Assembly (NCBI GenBank): GCA_001770655.1
Contig: MERQ01000014.1
Span: forward strand, 57,674-121,673
Direction of reading: 5' to 3'
DNA length: 64,000 nt
Source: Betaproteobacteria bacterium RIFCSPLOWO2_12_FULL_68_20
Lineage (GTDB): Bacteria > Pseudomonadota > Gammaproteobacteria > Burkholderiales > SG8-39
In this document: positions 48,299-58,373 of the stretch, one piece after another
Position numbering within the stretch: position 1 is the stretch's first letter
How the letters are laid out: every line of letters starts with the position of its first letter
Made by a program: the position numbers and the translations under genes
The notes under the pieces: generated by a model
Told to the model about the DNA's origin: nothing
Seen by the model: only the letters and a program-made list of their open reading frames with translations
Database searches by the model: none

Positions 48299-48747
48299 TC
48301 CGCTTTTCCTTCCTGACGCGGAGAAGAACCCTGCTCGCGGCGGGATGCGCCGCTGCGGCCTTGTTCGCGGGTTGCGCGAGCATGGGCGAACAGCAGGTGA
48401 AGGTCGTCTACCATTTCAGCGATGGTCTCGAGCAGGCGTCGCGCGGGCTGCAATATATCCGCAATCATCTCGAGGCCGACCCCGACGCGCAAATCGTCGT
48501 GGTGGCGCACGCTTCCGGCGTGGACTTTCTCATGAAGGGCGCCAAGACTGCCCGAGGCAACGAATTCCGGACGGCAATCGAGGACCTGGATCTGCAGGGA
48601 GTGAAATTCAGGGTCTGCGAGATTACGTTGCGCGAGCGCGCGCTGCGCCGCGACCGGTTTCTTCCCGAGGCCGGATTCGTTCCTTCGGGCGTTGCCGAAA
48701 TCTCGCGTCTGCAGCGGCGCGAGGGCTACGCCTACATCAAACCCTGA
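48289..48747 (+). CDS. DsrE-like putative lipoprotein
   Basis: Lipobox-like LLAAGCAAAALFAGCASM; VKVVYHFSDGLEQASRGLQYIRNHLEADPDAQIVVVAHASGVDFLM; start codon not resolved. Confidence 0.6.
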   Translation, partial: ALVVRFSFLTRRRTLLAAGCAAAALFAGCASMGEQQVKVVYHFSDGLEQASRGLQYIRNHLEADPDAQIVVVAHASGVDFLMKGAKTARGNEFRTAIEDLDLQGVKFRVCEITLRERALRRDRFLPEAGFVPSGVAEISRLQRREGYAYIKP

Positions 48748-48756
48748 CCGCGCCTG

Positions 48757-49269
48757 TCAGGAACGCGAGGTCGCTGCGGTGAGGATCCCCTGCATGATCG
48801 CCACGGGCGTCGGCGGGCAGCCGGGCACCGCGACATCGACCGGGATCACGTTCGCGACACGACCGCAGCTCGCGTAGCTCTCGCCGAAAATCCCCCCGGT
48901 ACAGCCGCAGTCGCCTATCGCGACGACCAGCTTCGGCTCGGGGGTGGCGTCGTAGGTGCGCCTGAGCGCGGTTTCCATGTGGCGCGACACCGGTCCGGTG
49001 ACGAGCAGCAGGTCGGCGTGGCGCGGGCTCGCCACGAAGCGCACGCCGAGCCGCTCGAGGTTGTAATGCGGGCCGTTCGCGGCGTGGATCTCGAGCTCGC
49101 AGCCGTTGCAGGAGCCCGCGTCCACGTGGCGGATGGCGAGCGAGCGCCCGAAGTGCTTCAGCACCGCCTCCGATAGCCGCTGCTCGATCTGCCGCAGCGA
49201 CTCGTCGGCCTGCGGCGCGGGCTCGGTCACGATGCCGGTCCTGGCGATTTGCCGGAGCAGCTGGTACAT
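48757..49269 (-). CDS. NuoB/HyfI-like Fe-S subunit of an Ehr/Hyf-type complex
   Basis: DAGSCNGCELEIHAANGPHYNLERLGVRFV; GDCGCTGG; PGCPPTPVAIM. Confidence 0.9.
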   Translation of the reverse strand: MYQLLRQIARTGIVTEPAPQADESLRQIEQRLSEAVLKHFGRSLAIRHVDAGSCNGCELEIHAANGPHYNLERLGVRFVASPRHADLLLVTGPVSRHMETALRRTYDATPEPKLVVAIGDCGCTGGIFGESYASCGRVANVIPVDVAVPGCPPTPVAIMQGILTAATSRS

Positions 49270-49271
49270 GG

Positions 49272-50825
49272 CTAGAGATCGGCTCCGCTGTAGCTCAGGT
49301 TGAACGACTTGTTGATGAGCGGGAAATCCGGGACGATGCTGCCGAGTACTGCGCGCTCGAGCAGCGGCCAGTTCCGCCACGACGGGTCGTGCGGGTGCAC
49401 GCGGTGCAGCGTTCCGGCTTCGCCCGCCTCCAGCGCGACGAACACGTCGCCGCGCCAACCTTCCATCCAGCCGCAGCCGCGGGCGCCCGCGACGGGCGTG
49501 GGTACCGCGACGCGAAGCTCGCCCGCGGGCAGACGGTGGACGAGCGCCGCGATCAAGCGCAGCGACTCTGCCAGCTCGTCGAAGCGCACCGAAGCGCGTG
49601 CCGCCACGTCGCCGCGCGTGTGGCCGGCCTTGTTCACCTGCAGCTCGTCGTACGGCGGAACGGGCGCGTCGACGCGCAGGTCGTGCGCCTGGCCGCTCGC
49701 GCGGCCGGCGAGGCCGGTCAGTCCCAGGCGCTCGGCGAGCTCGGGCACCACCTGCCCCGTCAGGATGAAGCGGTCCTGGGCGCCGGCGTGCTCGTCGTAG
49801 ATCGAGCGCAGCGTCGCGACCTCGGCCCCGATATCGCCGAGCGAGCGCAGCAGCCGCTCGCCGGGCTCGCGCCCGAGATCGCGCGCCACGCCGCCGGGCA
49901 CGATCACGTCCATCAGATAGCGGTGGCCGAAGAGCTCCGCATTGAGGCGCAGGAGCTTCTCCTTCAGCCGCCAGAACTGGAAGAAACCGAACGCGAGCGC
50001 GACGTCGTTGCCGAGGTAGCCCAGGTCGCCGAGGTGGTTCGCGACGCGCTCGAGCTCGAGCAGGATGCCGCGCAGCGTGCTCGCCCGGCGCGGCGGCTCG
50101 ACACCTGCCGCCGCTTCGAGCGCCATCGAGTAGGCCCAGGCGTAGGCGACCGTGGAATCCCCGCTGACGCGGCCGGCCAGGCGCGCCCCTTCCTCGGGCG
50201 CGAGCTGCTCGAAGCGCTTCTCGATGCCCTTGTGCTTGTAGCCGAGGCGCTCCTCGAGCCGCAGGATCTCCTCGCCGACGATCGAGAAGCGGAAATGCCC
50301 GGGCTCGATGGTGCCGGCGTGCACCGGGCCTACGGGGATCTCGTGCACGCCCTCGCCTTCGACGCGCACGAACGGGTAATGGTCGGCGGCGGGATCGAAG
50401 CGGCTGGCCGCGTCGAAGTCCTTGCGCAGCGGAAAAGCGCCGCCCGGCCAGGTGCCGTGCCGCAGCCACTTGCGGTGGTCGGCGCCGCCCTCGGCGTGCA
50501 CGCCCACGAGGTCGTAGGCGGCGCGCTGCATGCGGCTCGCCGCGGGGAAGATGTCCGCGATGCCCGGATAGCGCGGGTGCGCGCGCTCGAGCGCCGCGGT
50601 GAGCCACAGCAGCCCCCCGCGCAGCGCGAGCGCGACGTGCACCGCGTAACCCGCGCCGCGCGTAGTCTCGTCGCTCGCCCACAGCGCCACCAGCCGTCCC
50701 TTCTGCGCGCGCGCCTTCTCGGCGGCTGCGCGCAGCGCTCCGGGCGCGACCGGCGCGTGCCAGGCGGCAAGCCGCCCCGGCAGCCGCGCGGCCTCGACGC
50801 CCAGATCGGCGAAAGGATGCGTCAT
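49272..50825 (-). CDS. HyfG/NuoCD-like large subunit lacking [NiFe] cysteine ligands
   Basis: GPVHAGTIEPGHFRFSIVGEEILRLEERLGYKHKGIEKRFE; only one Cys in the protein. Confidence 0.9.
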   Translation of the reverse strand: MTHPFADLGVEAARLPGRLAAWHAPVAPGALRAAAEKARAQKGRLVALWASDETTRGAGYAVHVALALRGGLLWLTAALERAHPRYPGIADIFPAASRMQRAAYDLVGVHAEGGADHRKWLRHGTWPGGAFPLRKDFDAASRFDPAADHYPFVRVEGEGVHEIPVGPVHAGTIEPGHFRFSIVGEEILRLEERLGYKHKGIEKRFEQLAPEEGARLAGRVSGDSTVAYAWAYSMALEAAAGVEPPRRASTLRGILLELERVANHLGDLGYLGNDVALAFGFFQFWRLKEKLLRLNAELFGHRYLMDVIVPGGVARDLGREPGERLLRSLGDIGAEVATLRSIYDEHAGAQDRFILTGQVVPELAERLGLTGLAGRASGQAHDLRVDAPVPPYDELQVNKAGHTRGDVAARASVRFDELAESLRLIAALVHRLPAGELRVAVPTPVAGARGCGWMEGWRGDVFVALEAGEAGTLHRVHPHDPSWRNWPLLERAVLGSIVPDFPLINKSFNLSYSGADL

Positions 50826-52270
50826 CCGATGAAGGCGGCCGCCTGGCGATACCAGTCGACCAGATAGGGCGGGATGTAAAGACCCAGCATCAGCACGATG
50901 GCGAGGTGCACGAACACCGGGACGAGCGCCGGCGGATGCGGCAGGCGCTGCGCGGTGGTCTCGCCGAACACCATCGGCTGCACCTTGCCGAAGATCGCCG
51001 CGAACGCGACGCCGAGCGCGACCAGCAGGAACGGCGTCGCCCACGGATGCTCGCGCATGGCGGTGGTGAGCACCATGAACTCGCTCGTGAACACGCCGAA
51101 CGGCGGCATGCCGAGGATCGCGAGGCTGCCGAGCGCGAGACCCCAGCCGATGGTCGGGCTCTGCTGGATCAGCCCGCGGATCGCGCCCATGTCCTGCGTG
51201 CCGCAGGCCTGCGAGGCGTGGCCGACGGTGAAGAAGATCGCCGACTTGGTGAGCGAGTGCACAGTCATGTGCAGCAGCCCCGCGAACGCCGCCACCGGCC
51301 CCCCCATGCCGAAGGCGAACGTCATGATCCCCATGTGCTCGATGGACGAGTAGGCGAACATGCGCTTGATGTCCTTCTGGCGCGACAGGAAGAACGCCGC
51401 GACCACCACCGACAGCAGGCCGAATCCCATCATGAGGCCGCCGGAGAAATTGCGCTCGAGCGCCCCGTCCACCAGCACCTTGCTGCGCACCACCGCGTAG
51501 AGCGCGACATTGAGGAGCAGTCCCGAAAGCACCGCCGAAATCGGCGTGGGGCCTTCGGCGTGCGCGTCGGGGAGCCAGTTGTGAAGCGGAGCGAGCCCCA
51601 CCTTGGTGCCGTAGCCCACCAGCATGAACACGAACGCGAGCGATAGCACCGTGGGCTCGAGGTCGCTGCGCACCTGGTACAGGTGCGTCCACAGCAGCGC
51701 GTTGCCGCCCGCGCCGAGCACTTTCTCGGCCGCGAAATACAGCAGGATGGTGCCGAACAGCGCCTGCGCGATCCCCACCGAGCACAGAATGAAGTACTTC
51801 CACGCCGCCTCCAGGCTCGCCGGCGTGCGGTAAAGCGACACCAGCAGCACGGTCGTCAGCGTCGCGCCTTCCATCGCCACCCACAGCATGCCGACGTTGT
51901 TCGAGAGCAGCGTCAGCAGCATGGTGAACGTGAACAGCTGGTACATGCTGTGGTAGAGGCGCAGGCGCGCGCTGTTGAGGCGCTTGTGGTGCTCCTCGGT
52001 GCGCATGTAGGGGCGCGAAAACAGCGTGGTCGTGAAGGCGACGAACGCAGTCAGCGCGACCAGGAAAACGTTGAACGGATCGACGAAGAACTGCTCGTCG
52101 AACGCGGCGAACGGCCCGTCGGCGATGACGCGCGCGGTCAGCAGTGCGGCGGCGACGAGCGTCCCCAGGCTCATGACCGCGTTCGCCTCCGGCGCCCAGC
52201 GCCGGTGGCCGAACAGGGCGAGCAGGAGCGCTCCGGCGAGCGGCACTCCCAGGACGAGCGCGATCTCCAT
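50822..52270 (-). CDS. HyfF-like proton-conducting membrane subunit (NuoL/M/N family)
   Basis: VGYGTKVGLAPLHNWLPDAHAEGPTPISAVLSGLLLNVALYAVVR. Confidence 0.9.
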   Translation of the reverse strand: MEIALVLGVPLAGALLLALFGHRRWAPEANAVMSLGTLVAAALLTARVIADGPFAAFDEQFFVDPFNVFLVALTAFVAFTTTLFSRPYMRTEEHHKRLNSARLRLYHSMYQLFTFTMLLTLLSNNVGMLWVAMEGATLTTVLLVSLYRTPASLEAAWKYFILCSVGIAQALFGTILLYFAAEKVLGAGGNALLWTHLYQVRSDLEPTVLSLAFVFMLVGYGTKVGLAPLHNWLPDAHAEGPTPISAVLSGLLLNVALYAVVRSKVLVDGALERNFSGGLMMGFGLLSVVVAAFFLSRQKDIKRMFAYSSIEHMGIMTFAFGMGGPVAAFAGLLHMTVHSLTKSAIFFTVGHASQACGTQDMGAIRGLIQQSPTIGWGLALGSLAILGMPPFGVFTSEFMVLTTAMREHPWATPFLLVALGVAFAAIFGKVQPMVFGETTAQRLPHPPALVPVFVHLAIVLMLGLYIPPYLVDWYRQAAAFIG

Positions 52271-52932
52271 CAGTCTTCCCTCAGCTTTTCCATGTGCCGG
52301 ATGTCGAGGCTGTCGAACTGCTCGCGGATATGGAAGAAGAAGATGCCGAAGATGAAGGTGCCCACCAGCACGTCGAGCGCGACGCCCAGCTCGACCACCA
52401 GCGGCATGCCGTAGGTCGCGCTGGTCGCCGCGAAGAACAGGCCGTTCTCCATGGCGAGGAAGCCGATCACCTGCGGCACCGCCTTGCGGCGCACGATCAT
52501 CATCAGGAACGAGAGCAATACGGTCGCAAGCGCGATGCCGAGGGTCGAGCGCGTGATGGTGCTCGCCATCTGCGAGATCGGAGTGGCGAGCGAGAAGGCG
52601 AAGATGGCGAGGCCGATCCCGGTCAGCATGGTGGTCGGGATGTTGATCAGCGTCTCGACGTCCCAGCGGATGTACAGACGGTCGATCAGGCGGTGCAGCA
52701 CCCACGGGATCAGAATGACCTTCAACACCAGGGTGAGGCCCGCCGAGAAGTACAGGTGCATCTGCCCGGTGGCGTACGCGACAATCGCCGTGGAGGCGGC
52801 GAGCGCGGCGCCCTGCCAGGCGAGCAGCTTGATGAGCGTGAGCACGCGCCGCTGCGACAGCATGGCGAACGCGAGCAGCAGCAGCAGCGCCGCGAGCAGG
52901 TTGACGAACTGGCTGCTGAGCGGCTCGCTCAC
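52270..52932 (-). CDS. HyfE-like membrane subunit
   Basis: Hydrophobic, NuoK-like tail VIGFLAMENGLFFAATSATYGMPLVVELGVALDVLVGTFIFGIFFFHI. Confidence 0.85.
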   Translation of the reverse strand: MSEPLSSQFVNLLAALLLLLAFAMLSQRRVLTLIKLLAWQGAALAASTAIVAYATGQMHLYFSAGLTLVLKVILIPWVLHRLIDRLYIRWDVETLINIPTTMLTGIGLAIFAFSLATPISQMASTITRSTLGIALATVLLSFLMMIVRRKAVPQVIGFLAMENGLFFAATSATYGMPLVVELGVALDVLVGTFIFGIFFFHIREQFDSLDIRHMEKLRED

Positions 52933-52934
52933 GG

Positions 52935-53885
52935 TCAGCCGCGCACCAGGAAATGGGTCAGCATGCCGAGCACCGCGAGCAGGAACGCGCCAGAGAGGAA
53001 CTCGGAGACGAGGAACAGGCGCATCTTGGCGAGAAACGTCTCGATGAGCGCCAGCCCGGCTCCGGCGAGCGCGAGCTTGCCGGCGAGCGCGGCGAGCGCG
53101 AGCGGCATCGCTCCCCAGTCGCCCGCCTCGGCGATGCCCCACGGCGCGAACAGCGCGAAGCCGATCGTCATGTACACGACGAGCTTGATCGCCGCCGCCC
53201 ACTCGACGAGCGCGAGGTGCCGCGCCGAGTACTCGAGGATCATCGCCTCGTGGAGCATGGTGAGCTCGAGGTGCGTCGCCGGGTTGTCGACCGGGATGCG
53301 CGCGTTCTCGGCGAGCAGCACCATCAGGAACGCGACCGCCGCGAACGCGAGGCTCGGGTAGATCGCGAACTCGCGATGGGCGAGCGACTCGACGATGGTG
53401 GTGAGCTGCGTCGAGCCGGAGATGAACGCCGCAGTGAACAATGTCATCAGCATTGCCGGCTCGGCGAGGAAGCCGACCAGCATTTCGCGCCGCGCGCCCA
53501 GGCCGCCGAAAGACGTCCCGGTGTCCATCGCGGCGAGCGCCGCGAACACGCGCGCCGTGGCGAACAGGCCGACGAGCGCGATGATGTCGGCGGCGGGCGC
53601 GAACGGCAGGTCGGTGGCGAGCACCGGCACGATGCCCGCGGCGAGCCACATGCAGCCGAACAGCACGTACGGTGTCACGCGGAAGATCGGCGAAGTCGTG
53701 CTCGCGATCACCGCGTCCTTGTGGAAGAGCTTCACCAGCGTGTAGTAGGGAAGCCGGATGCTCGGCGCCGAGCGGTTCTGCAGCCAGGCGCGGCACATGT
53801 TCACCCAGCCGAGCACGAGCGGCGCGGCCGACACCACCAGGATCGACTGGAGGAGCTGCAGCGCGATTCCGGGTGCCTGGTCCAT
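52935..53885 (-). CDS. HyfC/NuoH-like membrane subunit
   Basis: CRAWLQNRSAPSIRLPYYTLVKLFHKDAV; NARIPVDNPATHLELTMLHEAMILEYS. Confidence 0.9.
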   Translation of the reverse strand: MDQAPGIALQLLQSILVVSAAPLVLGWVNMCRAWLQNRSAPSIRLPYYTLVKLFHKDAVIASTTSPIFRVTPYVLFGCMWLAAGIVPVLATDLPFAPAADIIALVGLFATARVFAALAAMDTGTSFGGLGARREMLVGFLAEPAMLMTLFTAAFISGSTQLTTIVESLAHREFAIYPSLAFAAVAFLMVLLAENARIPVDNPATHLELTMLHEAMILEYSARHLALVEWAAAIKLVVYMTIGFALFAPWGIAEAGDWGAMPLALAALAGKLALAGAGLALIETFLAKMRLFLVSEFLSGAFLLAVLGMLTHFLVRG

Positions 53886-53892
53886 GTCGTCC

Positions 53893-55920
53893 TCAGCGCA
53901 CGAACACCAGCAGCCCGATCAGCGTGAGGAAGCTGTAGAGCAGGTAGGTGCTGATTCTCCCGCGCTGCAGCCACGCCACTTTCTCGGACAGGAATTCCGT
54001 CAGTCGAGCGACCGGAAGATAGACCCAGTGCCAATGCCGGTCCTCGATGCGAAGCGAGTACTTCGGAGCGGCGTCCTCGGCGGCGGGCAGGTGCCGTTTG
54101 GTGAGGTAGATCGGCCCGAACACCCTGCCGATCGCCTGGCCGAAGGCGTCCGCGGTGTCCTGCATGCGCGTCGTCTGCTCGGGAAAGCCGCAATCCCACG
54201 GATCTGCGACCCGCACGCGCCCGTGGTACACGAGCCGCACCAGGCGAATGGTGATGAGCACCACCGCGACGACCACCAGCAGGAAGATGATCGGGCTGTA
54301 GCTCGCTTTCGCGGGCTCGGTCGGTACCAGCCACAACCAGCTCGACTCGAGAGCCTCGTCGCTCAGCCCGCTTCCGGTGAGCGAGGCGCCGACGCGGTTC
54401 AGCGTGAGCAGCATGCTCGCCGGGAACAGCCCCAGCACGAAGCATCCGGCGGCGAGCCAGGCGAGCCCGAGGCGCTCCATCGGGCCGGCGTCCGTCCCTG
54501 CGTGCTCCGCAGCGGCAGGAGGCGCGCCATGGCGCTCGCGCGGCTGCCCCAGGAACGCGATGCCGTAGACCTTGACGAAGCACATCGCCGTGAGCGCGCC
54601 GGCGAGCGCGAGCGTCGCGGCGAACAGCGGGATCAGGCTTCGCACCACCCCGTTTTCGAGCAGCGGCGCCTGGAGGGCGGTCTGAAACATGAGCCACTCG
54701 GAGACGAAGCCGTTCAAGGGCGGCAGCGCCGAGATGGCGAGCGCGCCGACCAGGAAATAGAACGCGACGATCGGCATCTTGCGGATCAGCCCGCCCATCG
54801 CATTGAGGTCCCGGATACCGGTCGAGTGCAGGATCGAGCCCGCGCCGAGGAACAGCAGCCCCTTGAAGACCGCGTGGTTGAACGTGTGGTAGAGCGCCGC
54901 GATCAGCCCGAGCGCCCCGGCGGCGGGGTGCCCGAAGCCGAAGAACACCATCGACATGCCGAGGCCGAGCAGGATGATGCCGATGTTCTCCACCGAATGA
55001 TATGCAAGCAAACGCTTCAGATCGTGCTGCACCAGCGCGTACAGCACGCCGAACAGCGTGGTCCCGGCGCCGACGACCAGGACCAGCATGCCCCACTCCC
55101 AGCGCACGCCGCCGATCAGGTCGTAGGTGACGCGCACCATGCCGTAGATCGCGGTCTTGATCATCACGCCGCTCATCAGCGCCGACACCGGCGAGGGCGC
55201 GGCCGGGTGCGCCTCCGGCAGCCAGGCGTGCAGCGGGATCATGCCGGCCTTGGCGCCGAAGCCGAAGAAGGCGAGCAGGAACGCGACCGTCGCCCAGAAG
55301 GGGCTCAGGTTCGCCGCGCGCAGGGCGTCGAAGCTGTAGTCGCCCTCGCCCCCGTGCATCACGCCGAAGGCGAGCAGGATGGCGAGCGCGCCGAGGTGCG
55401 CGATCATGAGGTACAGGAATCCGGCGCTGCGGATCGCCGGCAGCCGGTGATCGGTGGTGACCAGGAAGTAGGACGACAGCGCCATCGTCTCCCAGGCCAC
55501 CATGAACAGGTACGCGTCGTCGGCGAGGATGACGAAGGCCATGCTCGCGAGGAACACGTGGTACTGCAGGCAGATCAGCCCGAGGCGGCCGGCGCTCTCC
55601 GAGCGGAAGTAGCCGGCCGCGTACACCGACACGCCGGCCGACACCGAGCCGAGGAGCAGCAGGAAGAATCCGGCGAGCGGGTCGAGCCGGAGGTGAAACG
55701 GCAGGTCGGGCAGTCCCAGCGGCAGCACCAGGCTCGCGGAGGGCAGCCATGCCGCCTGGGCGCCGAACGCTGCGAGGGCGAGGCCCGCCAAGGCGCCGAG
55801 CGGAAACAACACGCGGCGGGCGAGCGCGGATTCGCGCGCGGGAATCAACCCCAGCAGGCCGATCGCGAGCCACGCGATGGACGCGGCAAGCGACGCGGCG
55901 AGCAGACTGGGGCTGTCCAT
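53893..55920 (-). CDS. HyfB-like proton-conducting membrane subunit (NuoL family)
   Basis: GAKAGMIPLHAWLPEAHPAAPSPVSALMSGVMIKTAIYGMVRV. Confidence 0.9.
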   Translation of the reverse strand: MDSPSLLAASLAASIAWLAIGLLGLIPARESALARRVLFPLGALAGLALAAFGAQAAWLPSASLVLPLGLPDLPFHLRLDPLAGFFLLLLGSVSAGVSVYAAGYFRSESAGRLGLICLQYHVFLASMAFVILADDAYLFMVAWETMALSSYFLVTTDHRLPAIRSAGFLYLMIAHLGALAILLAFGVMHGGEGDYSFDALRAANLSPFWATVAFLLAFFGFGAKAGMIPLHAWLPEAHPAAPSPVSALMSGVMIKTAIYGMVRVTYDLIGGVRWEWGMLVLVVGAGTTLFGVLYALVQHDLKRLLAYHSVENIGIILLGLGMSMVFFGFGHPAAGALGLIAALYHTFNHAVFKGLLFLGAGSILHSTGIRDLNAMGGLIRKMPIVAFYFLVGALAISALPPLNGFVSEWLMFQTALQAPLLENGVVRSLIPLFAATLALAGALTAMCFVKVYGIAFLGQPRERHGAPPAAAEHAGTDAGPMERLGLAWLAAGCFVLGLFPASMLLTLNRVGASLTGSGLSDEALESSWLWLVPTEPAKASYSPIIFLLVVVAVVLITIRLVRLVYHGRVRVADPWDCGFPEQTTRMQDTADAFGQAIGRVFGPIYLTKRHLPAAEDAAPKYSLRIEDRHWHWVYLPVARLTEFLSEKVAWLQRGRISTYLLYSFLTLIGLLVFVR

Positions 55921-55994
55921 CGAGCTGCGAATTATATTATCATCCGACGCACATTCGCTACTAACGCGACGATCTTCGACGCGGCCCACTCGCC

Positions 55995-56201
55995 ATGACC
56001 ATGGAAGAACGCACTGCCCGCCTCACCCTGCTCGTCGACCCGAGAAAGAAAGCCGTCTTCGAAAGGCTTTGCGCGGAGGAGGACCAGACCCCCTCGCAGG
56101 TGGTGAGAAGGCTCATGCGCGAATACATCGAGCGGCGCCTCGGCAAGCCCTGGGTGCCGGGCGAAGAAGTCTCCAGGGCTTCCAGGAGGGCGAAGCGCTA
56201 G
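55995..56201 (+). CDS. Ribbon-helix-helix-like small protein
   Basis: TARLTLLVDPRKKAVFERLCAEEDQTPSQVVRRLMREYIERRL RHH pattern. Confidence 0.65.
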   Translation: MTMEERTARLTLLVDPRKKAVFERLCAEEDQTPSQVVRRLMREYIERRLGKPWVPGEEVSRASRRAKR

Positions 56202-56223
56202 GGGACGCGGCGCGGCGTCCGGT

Positions 56224-58329
56224 TCACTTCACGCGCATGCCCGGCTGCGCCCCGGCGTCCGGAGAAATGAGGAATATGCCCGGGCCGTCGCCGGAGGCGG
56301 CGAGCACCATGCCCTCGGAGACTCCGAAGCGCATCTTGCGCGGCGCGAGGTTCGCGACCACGACCGCGTGGCGTCCTTTCAGGCTCTCGGCCGCGTACAC
56401 CTGCTTGATCCCGGCGAACACGGTGCGCGTCTCGCCGCCGAGGTCGAGCGTGAGCTTGAGCAGCTTGTCCGCGCCGTCCACGTGCTCGGCCTCGACGATC
56501 TTGGCGATGCGCAGGTCGAGCTTGTTGAAGTCCTCGATCGAGATCTGTTCGGTCATGGCGTGCTCCTTGGCGGAGTGCTGCTGGTGTTCGGCGTGCGTCT
56601 GCGGAGAGCGCGTCGCCTGCGGCTCGGCGGGCGGCTCGAACAGCGCGTCGAGCTGCTTCTCCTCGACGCGCGTCATCAGGTGCCGATACGGGCGAATCCT
56701 GTGATCGGAACCCAGAAGGGATTTTGCGTCACTCCATTGAAGAGCCGGTATACCCAGAAACTTCTCTGCTTCTGCGGCTAGATCTGGAAGGATCGGCTTC
56801 AAGTAGATCGTGAGAAGTCGGAACAGGTTGATTCCAACCGAGCAGACGTGAAGAAGCTGCTGATCGTTCTTTTCGTCCTTGGCGAGTTCCCAGGGCTTCC
56901 GGTTGTCTACAAACTGATTTGCGTAATCCGCGAGGGTCATGATGTCCCGGATGGCCCGCCCGAATTCTCGCGACTCGTAGCCCTCCGCAATTGCGGCAGC
57001 TCGATCCTGAAACTCGGCGAGAAGAGAATCCTTCCGAAGACCAAATAGTCGAGCCCCGAAGTCGAATGTCGCGGGCGGTAGCTCGAGCCGACCGTCGAAC
57101 TTACGGGTCAGGAAGCTCGCGCAACGACTGGCAATGTTGATGTACTTCCCGACCAAATCGCTGTTCACCCTTGCGATGAAGTCGTCGGGATTGAAGTCAA
57201 GGTCCTCCACATTGGCGTTCAGCTTCGCCGCGATGTAGTAGCGCAGCCACTCCGGATTCATCCCGAGCTCGAGATAGCGCAGCGGATCCAGCCCCGTACC
57301 GCGCGACTTGGACATCTTCTCGCCCGAGATCCCGATGAAGCCGTGCACGTACACGTTGTCGGGCACCTTGTAGGGCTTGCCCGCGAACTCCAGCATCGCC
57401 GGCCAGAACAGGGTGTGGAAGTAGATGATGTCCTTGCCGATGAAGTGGATCTGCTCGAGCTTCGGATCCGAGAGAAATTTCTCGAAGTCGAGCTTTTTCT
57501 TCCTGCAGTAATCCTTCAGGCTCGCGAGGTAGCCGATCGGCGCGTCGAGCCAGACGTACAGGTACTTCTCCTCGGCGATGTCCGGGATCCGGATCCCGAA
57601 GTAAGGCGGATCGCGCGAGATGTCCCAGTCGGCGAGCGCCTTGTCGCCCTCGCCTTCGAGCCATTCCTTCGCCTTGTTGACGACCTGGGTCTGGAGCCTG
57701 CCCGGCGTCTCGAGCCACTGCTTCAGGAATGCCTTGCATTTCGGGTCGGACAGGCGGAAGAAGTGATGCTCCGAGGACTTCAGGACCGGCGTGGCGCCGG
57801 AGAGCGTCGAGTACGGGTTCTTGAGATCGGCGGCCGAATACACCGAGCTGCAGTTCTCGCAGGCGTCGCCGTACTGGTCCTTCGCCCCGCAGTTCGGGCA
57901 CTCGCCCTTGATGTAGCGGTCGGCGAGGAAAAGCCCTTTCACCGGGTCGTAGAGCTGCTCGATCGTCTTCCGGTAGACGAGCCCGTTCGCCTTCAGCCTG
58001 CGGTAGATGTCCTGCGAGAGCTCCGTGTTCTCCGGGGAATGCGTGGAATGCCAGTTGTCGAAGGAGATATGAAAACCCTTCAGGTACCTGGGTCGCTCGG
58101 CGGCGATGCGCGCGACCAGTTGCTCGGGCGCGACTCCCTCGGCTTCGGCCTTGAGCATGATCGGCGCGCCGTGCGCGTCGTCCGCGCCGATGAAATGCAC
58201 TTCATGGCCTTGCATGCGCTGAAATCGCACCCAGATGTCGGCCTGGATGTATTCCATGATGTGGCCGATGTGGAACGACCCGTTGGCATAGGGCAGCGCG
58301 GTGGTGACGAAAAGCCGGCGGGAGGTCAT
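56224..58329 (-). CDS. metG: Methionine--tRNA ligase
   Basis: [26 protein letters not shown]; zinc cysteines; KMSKSRGT; C-terminal tRNA-binding domain. Confidence 0.97.
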   Translation of the reverse strand: MTSRRLFVTTALPYANGSFHIGHIMEYIQADIWVRFQRMQGHEVHFIGADDAHGAPIMLKAEAEGVAPEQLVARIAAERPRYLKGFHISFDNWHSTHSPENTELSQDIYRRLKANGLVYRKTIEQLYDPVKGLFLADRYIKGECPNCGAKDQYGDACENCSSVYSAADLKNPYSTLSGATPVLKSSEHHFFRLSDPKCKAFLKQWLETPGRLQTQVVNKAKEWLEGEGDKALADWDISRDPPYFGIRIPDIAEEKYLYVWLDAPIGYLASLKDYCRKKKLDFEKFLSDPKLEQIHFIGKDIIYFHTLFWPAMLEFAGKPYKVPDNVYVHGFIGISGEKMSKSRGTGLDPLRYLELGMNPEWLRYYIAAKLNANVEDLDFNPDDFIARVNSDLVGKYINIASRCASFLTRKFDGRLELPPATFDFGARLFGLRKDSLLAEFQDRAAAIAEGYESREFGRAIRDIMTLADYANQFVDNRKPWELAKDEKNDQQLLHVCSVGINLFRLLTIYLKPILPDLAAEAEKFLGIPALQWSDAKSLLGSDHRIRPYRHLMTRVEEKQLDALFEPPAEPQATRSPQTHAEHQQHSAKEHAMTEQISIEDFNKLDLRIAKIVEAEHVDGADKLLKLTLDLGGETRTVFAGIKQVYAAESLKGRHAVVVANLAPRKMRFGVSEGMVLAASGDGPGIFLISPDAGAQPGMRVK

Positions 58330-58373
58330 CGGACTGCTCGGGAACGCGCGAATTTTAGCTTACACTTCAAACC

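Noticed and set aside
48757-55920. Annotation as a functional [NiFe] hydrogenase-4/formate hydrogenlyase or as complex I
   Set aside because: The large subunit lacks CxxC Ni ligands, no hyp genes or formate dehydrogenase are nearby, and it lacks the NuoEFG/NuoI/NuoJ set of complex I.
53758-55998. 746-aa ORF antisense to the HyfB/HyfC-like genes
   Set aside because: H/R/D/E-rich antisense shadow typical of TM-protein genes in GC-rich DNA.
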